Of a stretch of DNA of 64,000 nucleotides, positions 17,054 through 26,347 are shown in pieces. The stretch's first letter is position 1; every line of letters begins with the position of its first letter. The notes beneath the pieces are model-generated. The model was given only the letters and a program-made list of their open reading frames with translations, did no database searches and had not been told where the DNA came from. Position numbers and translations under genes: made by a program. Origin of the DNA: Flectobacillus roseus (lineage in GTDB: Bacteria > Bacteroidota > Bacteroidia > Cytophagales > Spirosomataceae); NCBI RefSeq assembly GCF_030056665.1, contig NZ_JASHIG010000002.1. The stretch is one strand, 5' to 3'.

Positions 17054-19030
17054 ATGAGAAAACTTTCCTTTTATGCACTCTTACTGGGTATTCTTCCAAG
17101 TATTGGGTACTCACAAAACGCTGCTAAACGTAACTTAAAACCAAAAGATGTCTATCAAATCAAATCGGTTTCCGATGCCAAAATCTCCCCTGATGGGGCA
17201 TGGGTTTCTTATACATTAACCTCTGTAGATTCGGTTAAGAATAAAAGAAGCTCAGATGTTTGGATGGTTAGCTGGGATGGAAAAGAATCTATTCAGCTAA
17301 CCAACTCTCCTGATGGCGAATCTCAAGCCAAGTGGAGCCCCGACAATAAATATATTTCTTTTGTATCATCGAGAAATAGCTCAAATAGCAGTCAAATCTG
17401 GTTGTTAGACCGTCGTGGAGGTGAAGGCAAACAACTCACTAATCTCAAAGGAGGCGATTTACAAGAATACGCTTGGAGTCCTGATGGTAAAAAAATTGCT
17501 TTGGTATTAGAAAGTAAAGCTGATACCTCAAAACCAAAAACGCCAAAGCCTATCGTTATTGATCGCTTTTTGTTTAAAAAAGACGTTGAAGGCTACCGTG
17601 AAAGAACATTCTCCAATATTTTCCTATTTGATGTAGCTTCAAAAAAGATTGATACCTTGACAAGAGGAAATTATGAGATAAGTTCGATTACATGGTCGCC
17701 TGATGGTTCTAAAATTGCTTTTGTAAGTAACAGAACTGCTGACCCCGACCGCAATGAAAATACGGATATTTTTGTCGTAGAAACAAAAGCCAAAAGCGAA
17801 GCAAAACAATTAACCACTTGGACAGGTAGTGATAACGCACCTGTTTGGAGTCCAGACGGGAAAACGATTGCTTATCTGCGTAGTACAGCATCTGAGGACT
17901 ATATTATGTATGACCACTCGGTGTTATGTACTATCAATGCGAATGGTGGTGAGCCAACTTTGTTAAGCAAAAACCTTGATAGACCCGTTAATACACCTAG
18001 ATGGTCTAAAGATGGACAATCTATCTATGCTTTGGTAGTGGATGACCGTTATCGTTATTTAGCCAGTTTCTCTTTGACAGGTAATATGAAGAAAACTTCG
18101 GAGGATAAAGGCATCTATTCATCATTGGAATCTCATCCTAACGGAAACTGGCTTTCATTGGTGACTACACCCGAACTTCCTGCAGAGATATATGCGATTG
18201 AGAATGGACAAAGAAGAGCATTGACCAATCATCATGAAGCATTTTTCAAACAAATCAGTTTGGCAACCGTAGAGGGTTTTACCTCTAAAAGTAAAGATGG
18301 TGCCACGGTTTCAAGTATTTTGTACCGCCCTGCCAACGTAGATCCTAAGAAAAAACTGCCTACAATTTTCTTTATTCACGGTGGTCCAGTAGCTCAAGAT
18401 GAATTTGGTTTCGATTTGAGCAGACAAATGTTGGCTTCTGCGGGTTATGCGGTAGTTGGTGTAAACTATCGTGGCAGCAACGGTCGCGGTTTGGAGTATT
18501 GTAAAGTAATCAGTGGCGATTGGGGTAACAAAGAAGTATTAGATATTCTTGGTGCTGTGGATTACACCGTAAAAAATGGTATCGCTGACCCAGAAAAACT
18601 AGGAATTGGGGGATGGAGTTATGGTGGTATTTTGACCGACTATACCATTGCTACCGATACCAGATTCAAGGCGGCGGCTAGTGGTGCTGGTGTTGCTATG
18701 ATTTCATCAATGTATGGTGTCGATCAATATATTTTGCAATACGAACACGAAATTGGTTCGCCGTGGAAGAATTTTGACAAATACGTAAAGCTTTCTTATC
18801 CATTCCTCAAAGCTGATAAAATCAAAACTCCTACACAATTTATGGTAGGCGAAAGTGATCATAACGTTCCTGCAGTTGGTAGTGAGCAAATGTATCAGGC
18901 CTTGAGAACCATTGGTATTCCGACAGAATTAATTGTATATCCAGGTCAGTTCCATGGTATTTCTGTACCAAGTTACCAAGTGGATCGTTTCGAACGATAT
19001 ATCAAGTGGTTTGATAAATACTTGAAATAA
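17054..19030 (+). CDS. Secreted S9-family peptidase (beta-propeller + prolyl-oligopeptidase domain)
   Basis: 658 residues with a signal peptide (KLSFYALLLGILPSIGYSQ). Residues about 40-390 form WD40/PD40-like propeller blades (SPDGAWVSYT, WSPDGKKIAL, WSPDGSKIAFVSNR, WSPDGKTIAYLRS). The C-terminal alpha/beta-hydrolase has catalytic Ser in GGWSYGGILTDY, Asp in MVGESDHNVP and His in GQFHGIS. The architecture is that of dipeptidyl/acyl-aminoacyl peptidases that cut short peptides entering the propeller pore. Periplasmic or outer-surface location. Complete triad, full length. Confidence 0.93.
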   Translation: MRKLSFYALLLGILPSIGYSQNAAKRNLKPKDVYQIKSVSDAKISPDGAWVSYTLTSVDSVKNKRSSDVWMVSWDGKESIQLTNSPDGESQAKWSPDNKYISFVSSRNSSNSSQIWLLDRRGGEGKQLTNLKGGDLQEYAWSPDGKKIALVLESKADTSKPKTPKPIVIDRFLFKKDVEGYRERTFSNIFLFDVASKKIDTLTRGNYEISSITWSPDGSKIAFVSNRTADPDRNENTDIFVVETKAKSEAKQLTTWTGSDNAPVWSPDGKTIAYLRSTASEDYIMYDHSVLCTINANGGEPTLLSKNLDRPVNTPRWSKDGQSIYALVVDDRYRYLASFSLTGNMKKTSEDKGIYSSLESHPNGNWLSLVTTPELPAEIYAIENGQRRALTNHHEAFFKQISLATVEGFTSKSKDGATVSSILYRPANVDPKKKLPTIFFIHGGPVAQDEFGFDLSRQMLASAGYAVVGVNYRGSNGRGLEYCKVISGDWGNKEVLDILGAVDYTVKNGIADPEKLGIGGWSYGGILTDYTIATDTRFKAAASGAGVAMISSMYGVDQYILQYEHEIGSPWKNFDKYVKLSYPFLKADKIKTPTQFMVGESDHNVPAVGSEQMYQALRTIGIPTELIVYPGQFHGISVPSYQVDRFERYIKWFDKYLK

Positions 19031-19054
19031 CTAGTAGTGCAAAATTAGATTCAA

Positions 19055-19295
19055 GTTTTGTTTTTTAGGGACAAGGCAACAGGCATAAGGCAAAGAGTGT
19101 CAAATTGTTTTTATTAACAATAGATATATTTTTGCCGAATGCCTAGAGCCGAAAGCTCAAAATTAACATCTAGTTTTTTAGGCAAAAGGCAAAGAATGTC
19201 AAATTGCTTTTATTAACAGTAAATATATTTTTGCCGAATGCCCATGGCCGAAAGCCGAAAGCTCATAATTAAAAGTTTATTTTGCAAATGACCTT
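19055..19295. repeat. Two tandem copies of a GGCAWAAGGC / GCCGAAAGC repeat
   Basis: Each copy, about 110 bp, reads AGGCATAAGGCAAAGAGTGTC, then TTTTTATTAACA, TATATTTTTGCCGAATGCC and GCCGAAAGC. Copy 1 is about 19070-19165 and copy 2 about 19182-19275. Related sequences are at 27945, 30676, 41850, 47750 and 60185. The GGC-rich and GCC-rich halves are partly complementary. No gene in the 19031-19358 gap. Confidence 0.65.
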
Positions 19296-19358
19296 TTAAT
19301 TATGAATATCTTGAATTAACCGATATACTATTAACTCATAACCTCTTCCTACTAACTT

Positions 19359-20123
19359 ATGACAAAAACTTTTCAAGGACAAACAGCCATCATAACGGGA
19401 GCTGGTATCGGTATTGGATTTGAAGTGGCTCGCGTATTAGCGATTCGTGGAGCCAATATTGTTCTCAATGATATGGATGAATCCTCAGCTCAATCGGCAA
19501 AGGATCATATTCTGGCCAATGGTGGTAGTTGCGAAATTGTTTTAGGTAATAGTGCTGATTTGAAGATCATCAAAAGTTTAGTCCAGAAAGCTGTTGATTC
19601 TTTTGGAAAAATAGATTTGGTAGTAGCTAACGCAGGCATTACTACTTTCGGCGATTTCTTTGATTATCAACCCGAATCATTGAGGCAATTGTTGGACGTC
19701 AATCTATTTGGGAGCTTCTTTCTTGTACAAGAGGCTTCAAAGGTGATGAAAGAGCAACAAACAGGTGGAAGTATTGTTCTTACCTCCTCGGTTACTGGTC
19801 ATCAGGCACACCCATTTTTGGCAGCATATGGCATGACAAAAGCCGCTATTGAACAGTTAGCCAAAAACCTTGTTATTGACTTATCTCCACTTGGTATCAA
19901 TATCAATACAGTCGCTCCTGGGGCTACCCTAACCGAAAGAACACTTGAAGATAAGGACTATTTATCGACATGGTCACGCATAACACCCATGGGAAAACCT
20001 GCCACTGTACAGGATATTGCTGAGGCAATGATATTCTTACTTTCCCCTCAAGCCAGACACATAACTGGACAAAGTTTGGTCGTTGACGGCGGCTGGACTG
20101 CTGTTGGCGTATCTCCTTATTAA
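19359..20123 (+). CDS. SDR-family oxidoreductase
   Basis: 254 residues. TGAGIGIGFEVA nucleotide-binding motif, VANAGIT (NNAG equivalent), catalytic Ser in LTSSVTGH, Y-x3-K in YGMTKAA, and the C-terminal GQSLVVDGGWTAVG of the glucose-1-dehydrogenase/3-oxoacyl-reductase-like group. Asp in LNDMDES after beta2 suggests NAD rather than NADP. Substrate unknown. It precedes the lipase-like lipoprotein by 90 bases on the same strand. Confidence 0.85.
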   Translation: MTKTFQGQTAIITGAGIGIGFEVARVLAIRGANIVLNDMDESSAQSAKDHILANGGSCEIVLGNSADLKIIKSLVQKAVDSFGKIDLVVANAGITTFGDFFDYQPESLRQLLDVNLFGSFFLVQEASKVMKEQQTGGSIVLTSSVTGHQAHPFLAAYGMTKAAIEQLAKNLVIDLSPLGININTVAPGATLTERTLEDKDYLSTWSRITPMGKPATVQDIAEAMIFLLSPQARHITGQSLVVDGGWTAVGVSPY

Positions 20124-20213
20124 ATAATCAATATTTTGCCTTATTTTTCGTTTTTCTAAAAGTTTATTAAGTAGTCAAGTTTTAACCCAGTCTGTAATTC
20201 TCTCTAGGAACGT

Positions 20214-21434
20214 ATGAAACAGAATTTTATTCAATCAAGAAATTACCTTTTACTACTACTTATTAGTATCGGTATACTTTGGGGATGTAGTAGTTCTCAA
20301 AATGACCCAACTCCAACTAACCAATATTTGGTAAGCTCTTCGGTGGTTGGTGAATTTACCACAGCACAACTAAGCGCACGTGTAGACGGTGCGGCTCTAG
20401 GTTCGGACAATGCCTTGGTAATCGGTGTAGTGAAAGGTCTCATCAAAAACCCAATCAAGGTTATCAAAGTAGTGTATAACACCAAAGGAGTAGATGGTAA
20501 AGCTATTCAGGCTTCAGGCTTGGTGATTTTTCCAAAAACTACAGAAAGTGTGCCTTTGATTAGTCAGCAACACGGAACTATTGCAGATAAAAACGATGCT
20601 CCCTCTTTGTACGGAACTGCTAGTGAAGCCTATCAATTAGCATCGATTGTTGCCTCTAATGGTTTTATTATTGCTTGTCCTGATTATATTGGTTATGGAG
20701 CAAGTGCTAGTTTGGATCACCCATACGAGCACCGTGAAACACTAGCTCAAGCAAGTTTGGATATGCTTCGTGCAACCAAAGAACTAATTACCCAAGAAAA
20801 AGCAGCATGGAGTCAAAAAGTAATGATTACTGGCTATTCTGAAGGTGGTTTTGCCACAATGGCATTGCAAAAGAAGATGGAAGAGCAATATCCCAATGAA
20901 TTCAATTTGGTGGCGTCATCATGCGGGGCAGGTGCTTATAACAAAACTGCTTTCATGAATTATATCATCAACCAAAAAACGCATGGTATCGCCCAGTACA
21001 ATTCATTATACATTTGGGTAACAATGGCCTATAATTCTATCTACGGATTAAATCGCCCTGCTTCTTATTATTTTAATGCTCCGTATGCAGCAGAAGTAGC
21101 CAGCAAAGGCCCACAGGCAACTATTCCTGTAAGCATCAATTTGGCGTATGCTGATTCATTCAAAAATGGCATCAACAACGGCACTGACACGCAATATATT
21201 ACTGGTGTAAAAGACAATGATATTTTTGATTGGAAACCTAAAACTTCAACGCAATTGTATCATGGTACAGCAGATCAACATGTGTTTTATTTCAATTCGG
21301 AAACAGCGGCCGCAGCCATGAAAGCCAAAGGCGCAACGGATGTAACGCTCATTACGGTTCAAGGTACTGACCATTTTAGCACCTTACCAAACTATCTCTT
21401 AGGTACACTTACCTTCTTTACCAGCAAAAAATAA
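20214..21434 (+). CDS. Alpha/beta-hydrolase lipoprotein (secretory lipase-like)
   Basis: 406 residues. Lipoprotein signal peptide with lipobox ILWGC (Cys about residue 25) followed by SSSQNDPTPTN, a Ser/Pro linker typical of surface lipoproteins. The catalytic region has the elbow ITGYSEGGFATMAL (G-x-S-x-G), an acid in LYHGTADQHVFYF and His in TDHFSTLP. The fold order resembles secretory lipases and large-serine-hydrolase esterases that take hydrophobic or acylated substrates. A strong terminator follows at 21439-21456. Confidence 0.85.
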   Translation: MKQNFIQSRNYLLLLLISIGILWGCSSSQNDPTPTNQYLVSSSVVGEFTTAQLSARVDGAALGSDNALVIGVVKGLIKNPIKVIKVVYNTKGVDGKAIQASGLVIFPKTTESVPLISQQHGTIADKNDAPSLYGTASEAYQLASIVASNGFIIACPDYIGYGASASLDHPYEHRETLAQASLDMLRATKELITQEKAAWSQKVMITGYSEGGFATMALQKKMEEQYPNEFNLVASSCGAGAYNKTAFMNYIINQKTHGIAQYNSLYIWVTMAYNSIYGLNRPASYYFNAPYAAEVASKGPQATIPVSINLAYADSFKNGINNGTDTQYITGVKDNDIFDWKPKTSTQLYHGTADQHVFYFNSETAAAAMKAKGATDVTLITVQGTDHFSTLPNYLLGTLTFFTSKK

Positions 21435-21438
21435 TCAG

Positions 21439-21456
21439 AACCTCCTTCGGGAGGTT
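21439..21456 (+). terminator. Rho-independent terminator
   Basis: AACCTCC (21439-21445), TTCG tetraloop, GGAGGTT (21450-21456), then TTTCTTTG. It lies 4 bases after the lipoprotein stop codon. Confidence 0.85.
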
Positions 21457-21545
21457 TTTCTTTGCTCCCTCAAAATATTACTACCCAAAAACTGTCAATA
21501 ATAGCTTTCTAAGCTGTTTTTATTAAATAATTGTAAAATAAATCT

Positions 21546-21553
21546 TACCTTTG
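21546..21553 (+). promoter_or_regulatory. Predicted -7 box
   Basis: TACCTTTG matches TAnnTTTG, 33 bases upstream of the ATG at 21587. Confidence 0.5.
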
Positions 21554-21586
21554 CCTGTTAGGTCAAAAATTTAGATTTTACGAATT

Positions 21587-21991
21587 ATGCAGCTTTCATT
21601 GGTTTCAGAAATGCCGGGGTTGGAAAAGAAGGTCTTTTTGGATGTTTTCGCCAAGGCATATTTTGATAGAAGATTACATCGCTACCGTCTAAAAACTATA
21701 GACGGTCAACTGATTCCTGCGGATCTAACCATAGGTTGTACTAACCACGTGATTTCTCAATTCCCTGAAGGTACTATTTATAAATTAGATGTACGATTAG
21801 TACAGAAAAATGGTCGCCAGCCATATTTTTTGACCTTAAATCATAAAAAAGTACAGCGTGCTATCGAATTTTTCGAGTATAATTTACAAGTACAAACTGG
21901 AAAAATGGAGTGTAAAACCAAGAAAACGGTAGTTTTTGAGAAAAAGAAAATACATAAACCCCATACGACACCAGATATTGATATTTTCTAA
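21587..21991 (+). CDS. Conserved-looking small cytoplasmic protein of unknown function
   Basis: 134 residues, basic, no signal or membrane segment. The central part (FAKAYFDRRLHRYRLKTIDGQLIPADLTIG) and the QFPEGTIYKLDVRLVQKNGRQPYFLTL segment look like a small beta-rich fold. It has its own promoter box and its stop overlaps the 3' end of the convergent HDAC-like gene by 4 bases. I do not recognise the family. Confidence 0.65.
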   Translation: MQLSLVSEMPGLEKKVFLDVFAKAYFDRRLHRYRLKTIDGQLIPADLTIGCTNHVISQFPEGTIYKLDVRLVQKNGRQPYFLTLNHKKVQRAIEFFEYNLQVQTGKMECKTKKTVVFEKKKIHKPHTTPDIDIF

Positions 21992-22890
21992 AAATACATT
22001 TTTTGAGCCAATCGGAATGTATTACAATGCGCTTCAACAATATCTGTGATTTTTGGAGAATACCCTCCTCCCATCGACACAACTATAGGCAATCCCGCTT
22101 TTTGCGCCTGTTCAAATACAAACTCATCTCTACGTTTACAAGCTTCCATACTAACCGACAATTTTCCGAGCTTGTCAGTAGCCAAAATATCCACCCCAGA
22201 GATAAAGAATAAAAACTGCGGTTGCACTTGTTGAATCAATCTTGGCAATGTGTCATACAACAAGTTTAAATAAGTATTGTCTGTCGTGTAAGTCGGTAAT
22301 TCAATATCCAAATCTGAGATTTCTTTGTGCAACGGATAGTTTTCTTTTCCATGCATCGAAAAAGTAAAAACCTTGGGCTCTTTAGCAAATATTTCAGCGG
22401 TTCCATTACCTTGATGCACATCCAAATCTATCACTAAAATCTTCGAGATATTTCTTTCTGAGATCAAAAAATGGCTCGCTATCGCCACATCGTTGAGCAA
22501 ACAAAATCCCTCTCCTTTATCTGAATAAGCATGATGCGTACCTCCTGCTACGTTCATAGCAATACCATTTTCAAAAGCAAAACTCGTACAATCAATCGTG
22601 CCTTGGGTAATAATGGTTTCTCGTAAGATGAGTTGCTCAGACAATGGAAGCCCTATTCTTCTTACCATTTTGGCGTCAATCGTCAAGTTTCTTAGTGAAT
22701 CCCAATAGGTTTGTGTATGAGCCTTCAGAATATATTTTTCTTGCACAGGTAGTGGCTCAAAAAAGTTCTCTGCAATACAAGTTCCTTCGTATAAAAGTTG
22801 TTCTGGAATTAGCTCATATTTGAGCATCGGGAAGCGATGACCTTCAGGTAAAGGAAGTTGATAAATAGGAGAATGGGCAATTTTTAACAT
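21988..22890 (-). CDS. Histone-deacetylase-family protein (acetoin-utilization/HDAC-like)
   Basis: 300 residues, full length for the bacterial HDAC-like family. Visible signatures: GGTHHAYSDKGEGFCLLNDVAI (paired catalytic His), VIDLDVHQGNGTAEIF (zinc ligands Asp and His), and MGGGYSPKI near the end. It should be a zinc-dependent deacetylase of acetyl-lysine or acetylpolyamine substrates in the cytoplasm. Bacterial members include acetoin-utilization AcuC and acetylpolyamine amidohydrolase; the exact substrate cannot be read from sequence. Start MLKIAHSPIYQLPLPEGHRFP is typical. Confidence 0.9.
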   Translation of the reverse strand: MLKIAHSPIYQLPLPEGHRFPMLKYELIPEQLLYEGTCIAENFFEPLPVQEKYILKAHTQTYWDSLRNLTIDAKMVRRIGLPLSEQLILRETIITQGTIDCTSFAFENGIAMNVAGGTHHAYSDKGEGFCLLNDVAIASHFLISERNISKILVIDLDVHQGNGTAEIFAKEPKVFTFSMHGKENYPLHKEISDLDIELPTYTTDNTYLNLLYDTLPRLIQQVQPQFLFFISGVDILATDKLGKLSVSMEACKRRDEFVFEQAQKAGLPIVVSMGGGYSPKITDIVEAHCNTFRLAQKMYF

Positions 22891-22920
22891 TACAAATTTT
22901 AAGTAAGAAAACGTTATCAG

Positions 22921-22997
22921 TTAATAGTATATTGGTTATTTGAAGATATTCATAATCAAAATGTTATACTTAAATTTCACCTCAGATATACTATTAA
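22921..22997. repeat. Short inverted-repeat element (TTAATAGTATAT ends)
   Basis: TTAATAGTATAT (22921-22932) is the exact complement of ATATACTATTAA (22986-22997). A sister element with 16-bp ends lies at 25176-25252. The right end alone recurs near 19321, and another diverged copy seems to follow at about 23025-23105. The rest of 22998-23250 holds no gene. Confidence 0.65.
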
Positions 22998-23250
22998 TTT
23001 AATCTTTTCGATTACTTAAAATTTATTAACTAACAGTATATCTTTTATAGCTCACCTTCAGAAAGATACTTTCGAAGTGTAAGTCAGATATATTTTTATA
23101 CCATCATTCCAGTTACTTAAGGGATTATTTTAAAACCTGAGCACATTATGTAAACATGATGTTTCTTGAAAAGTTTCCAATCACATAATAGATTCCTCTT
23201 AAACTGATGACTAACTATATCTCTAGCAGAGAACACCAACAGACAAATTT

Positions 23251-23320
23251 CTCATAGCGGGCGACTTAAGTCGCCCGCTATGAGAAAAGGCGCTCGAAAA
23301 ATAAATTTCGAACGCCTTTT
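23251..23320. repeat. 34-bp perfect palindrome followed by terminator hairpin
   Basis: CTCATAGCGGGCGACTT (23251-23267) is immediately followed by its exact reverse complement (23268-23284), so there is no loop. Directly after comes AAAAGGCGCTCGAAA (23285-23299) pairing with TTTCGAACGCCTTTT (23306-23320), the same central hairpin type as in the GTAGAGACGCAATG family. It lies downstream of the minus-strand deoxysugar genes and can act as their terminator. Confidence 0.8.
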
Positions 23321-23438
23321 CTTTCTTCTATGGCTATAGACAAGTTAAGAATTAATGCAAAACTAATTTTAGATATTTATGAAAATGAAATATTGATAAC
23401 TAAAATTTACATTCACAACTCATTAATTCAGCATTAAG

Positions 23439-24221
23439 CTATATCAAAGCTCTATCCAAATGAACATATCCTCCATCCACGTGGATAAGTTGTCCAGTCG
23501 TATGACTTGAGCGTTTTGATAATAAAAATGCTACCATGTCCGCAATTTCTTGAGAACTTGTCATTCTTTTTCCTAATGGAATTTTATCAGTAATTTTTGA
23601 TAAAGTTTCTTCTGGATTTGGCAATGATTTGATCCATCTATCGTACAATGGAGTGTAACATTCCGCTACCACTAAAGCATTGACACGGATACCGAATGGC
23701 AATAACTCTACCGCCCATTCACGAGTCAAAGCATTACGCCCACCGTTAGAAGCAGCATAAGCTGAAGTTCCTCCCTGACCAGTTTCGGCAGTTTTTGAAG
23801 TGACATTAACGATAGACCCTTTTGATTCCTTCAAGTATGGCAACGCATGATGTGCCATCAAATAATAGTGAATCAAGTTAGAGTGTAAAGACTTAATAAA
23901 GCGCTCATAATTGCCACTTTCCAAGCCAACACCATCATTTACACCAGCATTATTGACAAGTCCATCGATACGACCAAAAGTAGTAGCAATTTCCTTAATC
24001 GCTTTCTCACACTCGGTAGGCTCGCTCAATTCGGCTACAAATGACCATGCCTGACCACCAGCAGCTTGGATCGCCTCTACTGTACGGAGGTTATCTTGCT
24101 CGTTGCGACCTACAATCGCTACAAAAGCTCCCTCAGCAGCCAAAGACGTTGAGATGCCTTCGCCTATACCTTTTGCACCACCAGTTACAATGATGACTTT
24201 TTCTTTAAGTCCTAAGTTCAT
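23439..24221 (-). CDS. SDR dehydrogenase, probable L-fucose (6-deoxyhexose) dehydrogenase
   Basis: 260 residues: TGGAKGIGEGI, LVNNAGVND, catalytic Ser in VNVTSKTA, with YAASNGG at the position of Y-x3-K (Lys replaced by Asn in YAASN, unusual). The ending GQLIHVDGGYVHLDRAL matches what I recall of bacterial L-fucose dehydrogenases. In the pathway it would oxidise the pyranose to the lactone with NAD(P). It is 8 bases downstream of the lactonase gene, so one transcript is likely. The specific sugar is inferred from neighbours. The replaced catalytic Lys position should be checked by alignment. Confidence 0.75.
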   Translation of the reverse strand: MNLGLKEKVIIVTGGAKGIGEGISTSLAAEGAFVAIVGRNEQDNLRTVEAIQAAGGQAWSFVAELSEPTECEKAIKEIATTFGRIDGLVNNAGVNDGVGLESGNYERFIKSLHSNLIHYYLMAHHALPYLKESKGSIVNVTSKTAETGQGGTSAYAASNGGRNALTREWAVELLPFGIRVNALVVAECYTPLYDRWIKSLPNPEETLSKITDKIPLGKRMTSSQEIADMVAFLLSKRSSHTTGQLIHVDGGYVHLDRALI

Positions 24222-24229
24222 TTGGAAAT

Positions 24230-25057
24230 TTAGAGATTATAGAATTTTTGAGCCGTACCACCCATAATTTTTTTCTGCTCTAATGGAGTCAAATTACCAA
24301 TAAAATCTGTTACAATGCCCAATACTTCTTCGTATTGACCTGCAACTAAACATACTGGCCAATCCGAGCCGAACATAATACGTTCGGGTCCAAAAGCTTT
24401 GAGTACGGTTTCTAAATACACTTTAAAATCAGCAGGTTTCCAACCCTCCCATTCGCCTTCGGTAATGATTCCTGAAAGTTTACAGTACACATTTTGGTGT
24501 AAAGCCAACTTTTTGATTTCGGTTTGCCAAGTACCATATTCCCCACTTTTAATATCGGGTTTGGCAATATGGTCCAGTACAAATTTTTGTTCAGGAAATA
24601 ACTTTACAAAACGAATAGCTTGATCGAGTTGGTAATGATAAATCAGAATATCGTAGGTAAAATCATACGCACCAAGCTCGGTGATTCCTGCCTTAAATTT
24701 AGGGCGAAGCATAAATTCAGGATCAGTCTCACCTTGAACCACATGACGAAAACCTTTTACGATTTTAAATTCTGAATAATATTCCAAGCGGTCGTACACA
24801 TCATCGGCCATCAAATCTACCCAACCGACTACACCTTTGATAAAATCATTTTTTGAAGCAAGCTCAATCAAAAAATCGGTTTCAGCCTCCGACTGGTCTG
24901 CTTGCACAGCCACACACGCGTCTATACCATTTTGTTGAAGGAGTGGAGCTAAATCTTCTGGAAGAAAATCCTTACGAATCTTCTTCATTTCATCATTTAT
25001 CCATTCGTGTTTAGAAGGGTCGTATTGCCAAAAATGTTGATGCGAATCAATTTTCAT
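24230..25057 (-). CDS. Amidohydrolase-2 family sugar lactonase (L-fucono-/L-rhamnono-lactonase)
   Basis: 275 residues. The TIM-barrel amidohydrolase signatures are visible: DSHQHFWQYDP at the start, VKGFRHVVQGE, FVLDHIAKPDI and IMFGSDWPVCL. This subgroup opens the lactone ring of L-fuconolactone or L-rhamnonolactone. It lies between the SDR (8 bases downstream) and the FAH-family hydrolase, consistent with step two of an oxidative deoxysugar route. Confidence 0.87.
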   Translation of the reverse strand: MKIDSHQHFWQYDPSKHEWINDEMKKIRKDFLPEDLAPLLQQNGIDACVAVQADQSEAETDFLIELASKNDFIKGVVGWVDLMADDVYDRLEYYSEFKIVKGFRHVVQGETDPEFMLRPKFKAGITELGAYDFTYDILIYHYQLDQAIRFVKLFPEQKFVLDHIAKPDIKSGEYGTWQTEIKKLALHQNVYCKLSGIITEGEWEGWKPADFKVYLETVLKAFGPERIMFGSDWPVCLVAGQYEEVLGIVTDFIGNLTPLEQKKIMGGTAQKFYNL

Positions 25058-25175
25058 AATGTTGTTAGCTAATTGAAGGATGATTATAGTTCATTTTCAC
25101 TAAAAGATTTCCTAGTTATTCTAAGAGACCATATTTTGTTTTGAAATGTTTCGAGAAGTAAGCTGAAGTTATTTG

Positions 25176-25325
25176 TTAATAGTATATCTGTTACTGGAAT
25201 AACCTCATAATCAGAGGTGTATTATCATTTTTTATTACAGATATACTATTAATTTTGTTTGCAATTGGCATTAGGCTGAAAATATCTATTGCCTAATACC
25301 TCCGGCTAATAGCCTAAAGCCTTTT
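25176..25325. repeat. Inverted-repeat element plus GGCATTAGGC words in the 25058-25436 gap
   Basis: TTAATAGTATATCTGT (25176-25191) is the exact complement of ACAGATATACTATTAA (25237-25252), with a small inner stem CCTC/GAGG. It is followed by GGCATTAGGCTGAAA and CCTAATACCTCCGGCTAATAG (to about 25315). No gene is supported in this 379-base gap, which separates the lactonase from the FAH gene. Confidence 0.65.
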
Positions 25326-25436
25326 CTAAAGAAACATTTCAAAACTCAATATACAAGCGTATGTGAATTTGGACAAACCTTTTAGCGAAATACCATCGCT
25401 TACTCGGTCAAAGCCTTCAATTATACTCTAAGCAGA

Positions 25437-26294
25437 TTAATTTCTAGACCAGTTTTTAGCAACTTGTTTTGAAGAACCTAAGTTTTCGATACCTAATTCT
25501 ACCACGTCGCCTTCTTTCAAGTAAATTGGTGGGTTGAAGCCCAAACCAACACCTGGAGGTGTTCCTGTTGAAATAATATCACCTGGCAATAAGGTCATAA
25601 ATTGACTTAAATAAGAAACTAAAGTTGGGATTTTGAAAATCAATTGGTCGGTGTTACTATTTTGGAAAGTCTTTCCATTCACCGTCAACCACATTTTCAA
25701 ATTATTGATATCCTCAATTTCGTCTTGCGTTGCAAGGAATGGTCCCATTGGTGCGAAAGTATCACATCCTTTACCTTTAGACCAGTTACCTCCTCTTTCG
25801 ATTTGAAACTCTCTTTCTGAAACATCGTTGTGTAAGCAATACCCTGCTACATAATCCAATGCTTCTGACTCGTCAACATATTGTGCTTTTTTACCAATCA
25901 CAAATGCCAATTCAACCTCCCAGTCAGTCTTTACTGAATTGCGAGGAATAATAATATCGTCGTTCGGACCAGAAAGCGCTGTCGTTGATTTGAAGAAAAT
26001 AATTGGTTCTTGAGGAATGGCGGCACCAGTTTCACGAGCATGATCCGCAAAGTTCAAACCAATACAAACGATTTTTGAAGGACGAGCCACACATGAACCC
26101 AAACGTACATCTTCAGCAACTTCTGCCAAAGTACCTTGATTAGACTCTAACCAAGCTGCCAAGCGAGTTAGACCATCATTTTCAAAAAACTGTTCGTTAT
26201 AGTCTTCTCCAAAACCAGAGGCATCATAACGTTTTCCTTCGATCATTACGCCTGGTTTTTCTTTACCAAATTCACCAAATCTTATTAGTTTCAT
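25437..26294 (-). CDS. Fumarylacetoacetate-hydrolase family, probable 2,4-diketo-3-deoxy-L-fuconate hydrolase
   Basis: 285 residues of the FAH/ureidoglycolate-lyase-like type: CIGLNFADHARETG, EPIIFFKSTTALSGPNDDI, TDWEVELAFVIGKKA (acidic metal ligands), and ISTGTPPGVGLGFNPP. Next to a deoxysugar lactonase and two SDRs the best reading is cleavage of the 2,4-diketo-3-deoxy acid to pyruvate and L-lactate, the last step. This assignment rests on context; the family alone would allow other diketo acids. Confidence 0.85.
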   Translation of the reverse strand: MKLIRFGEFGKEKPGVMIEGKRYDASGFGEDYNEQFFENDGLTRLAAWLESNQGTLAEVAEDVRLGSCVARPSKIVCIGLNFADHARETGAAIPQEPIIFFKSTTALSGPNDDIIIPRNSVKTDWEVELAFVIGKKAQYVDESEALDYVAGYCLHNDVSEREFQIERGGNWSKGKGCDTFAPMGPFLATQDEIEDINNLKMWLTVNGKTFQNSNTDQLIFKIPTLVSYLSQFMTLLPGDIISTGTPPGVGLGFNPPIYLKEGDVVELGIENLGSSKQVAKNWSRN

Positions 26295-26347
26295 GTTTTT
26301 ATTTCTTCAACCAATCCTTGATTGAACTATTTAATTAAAAGTTTTGA

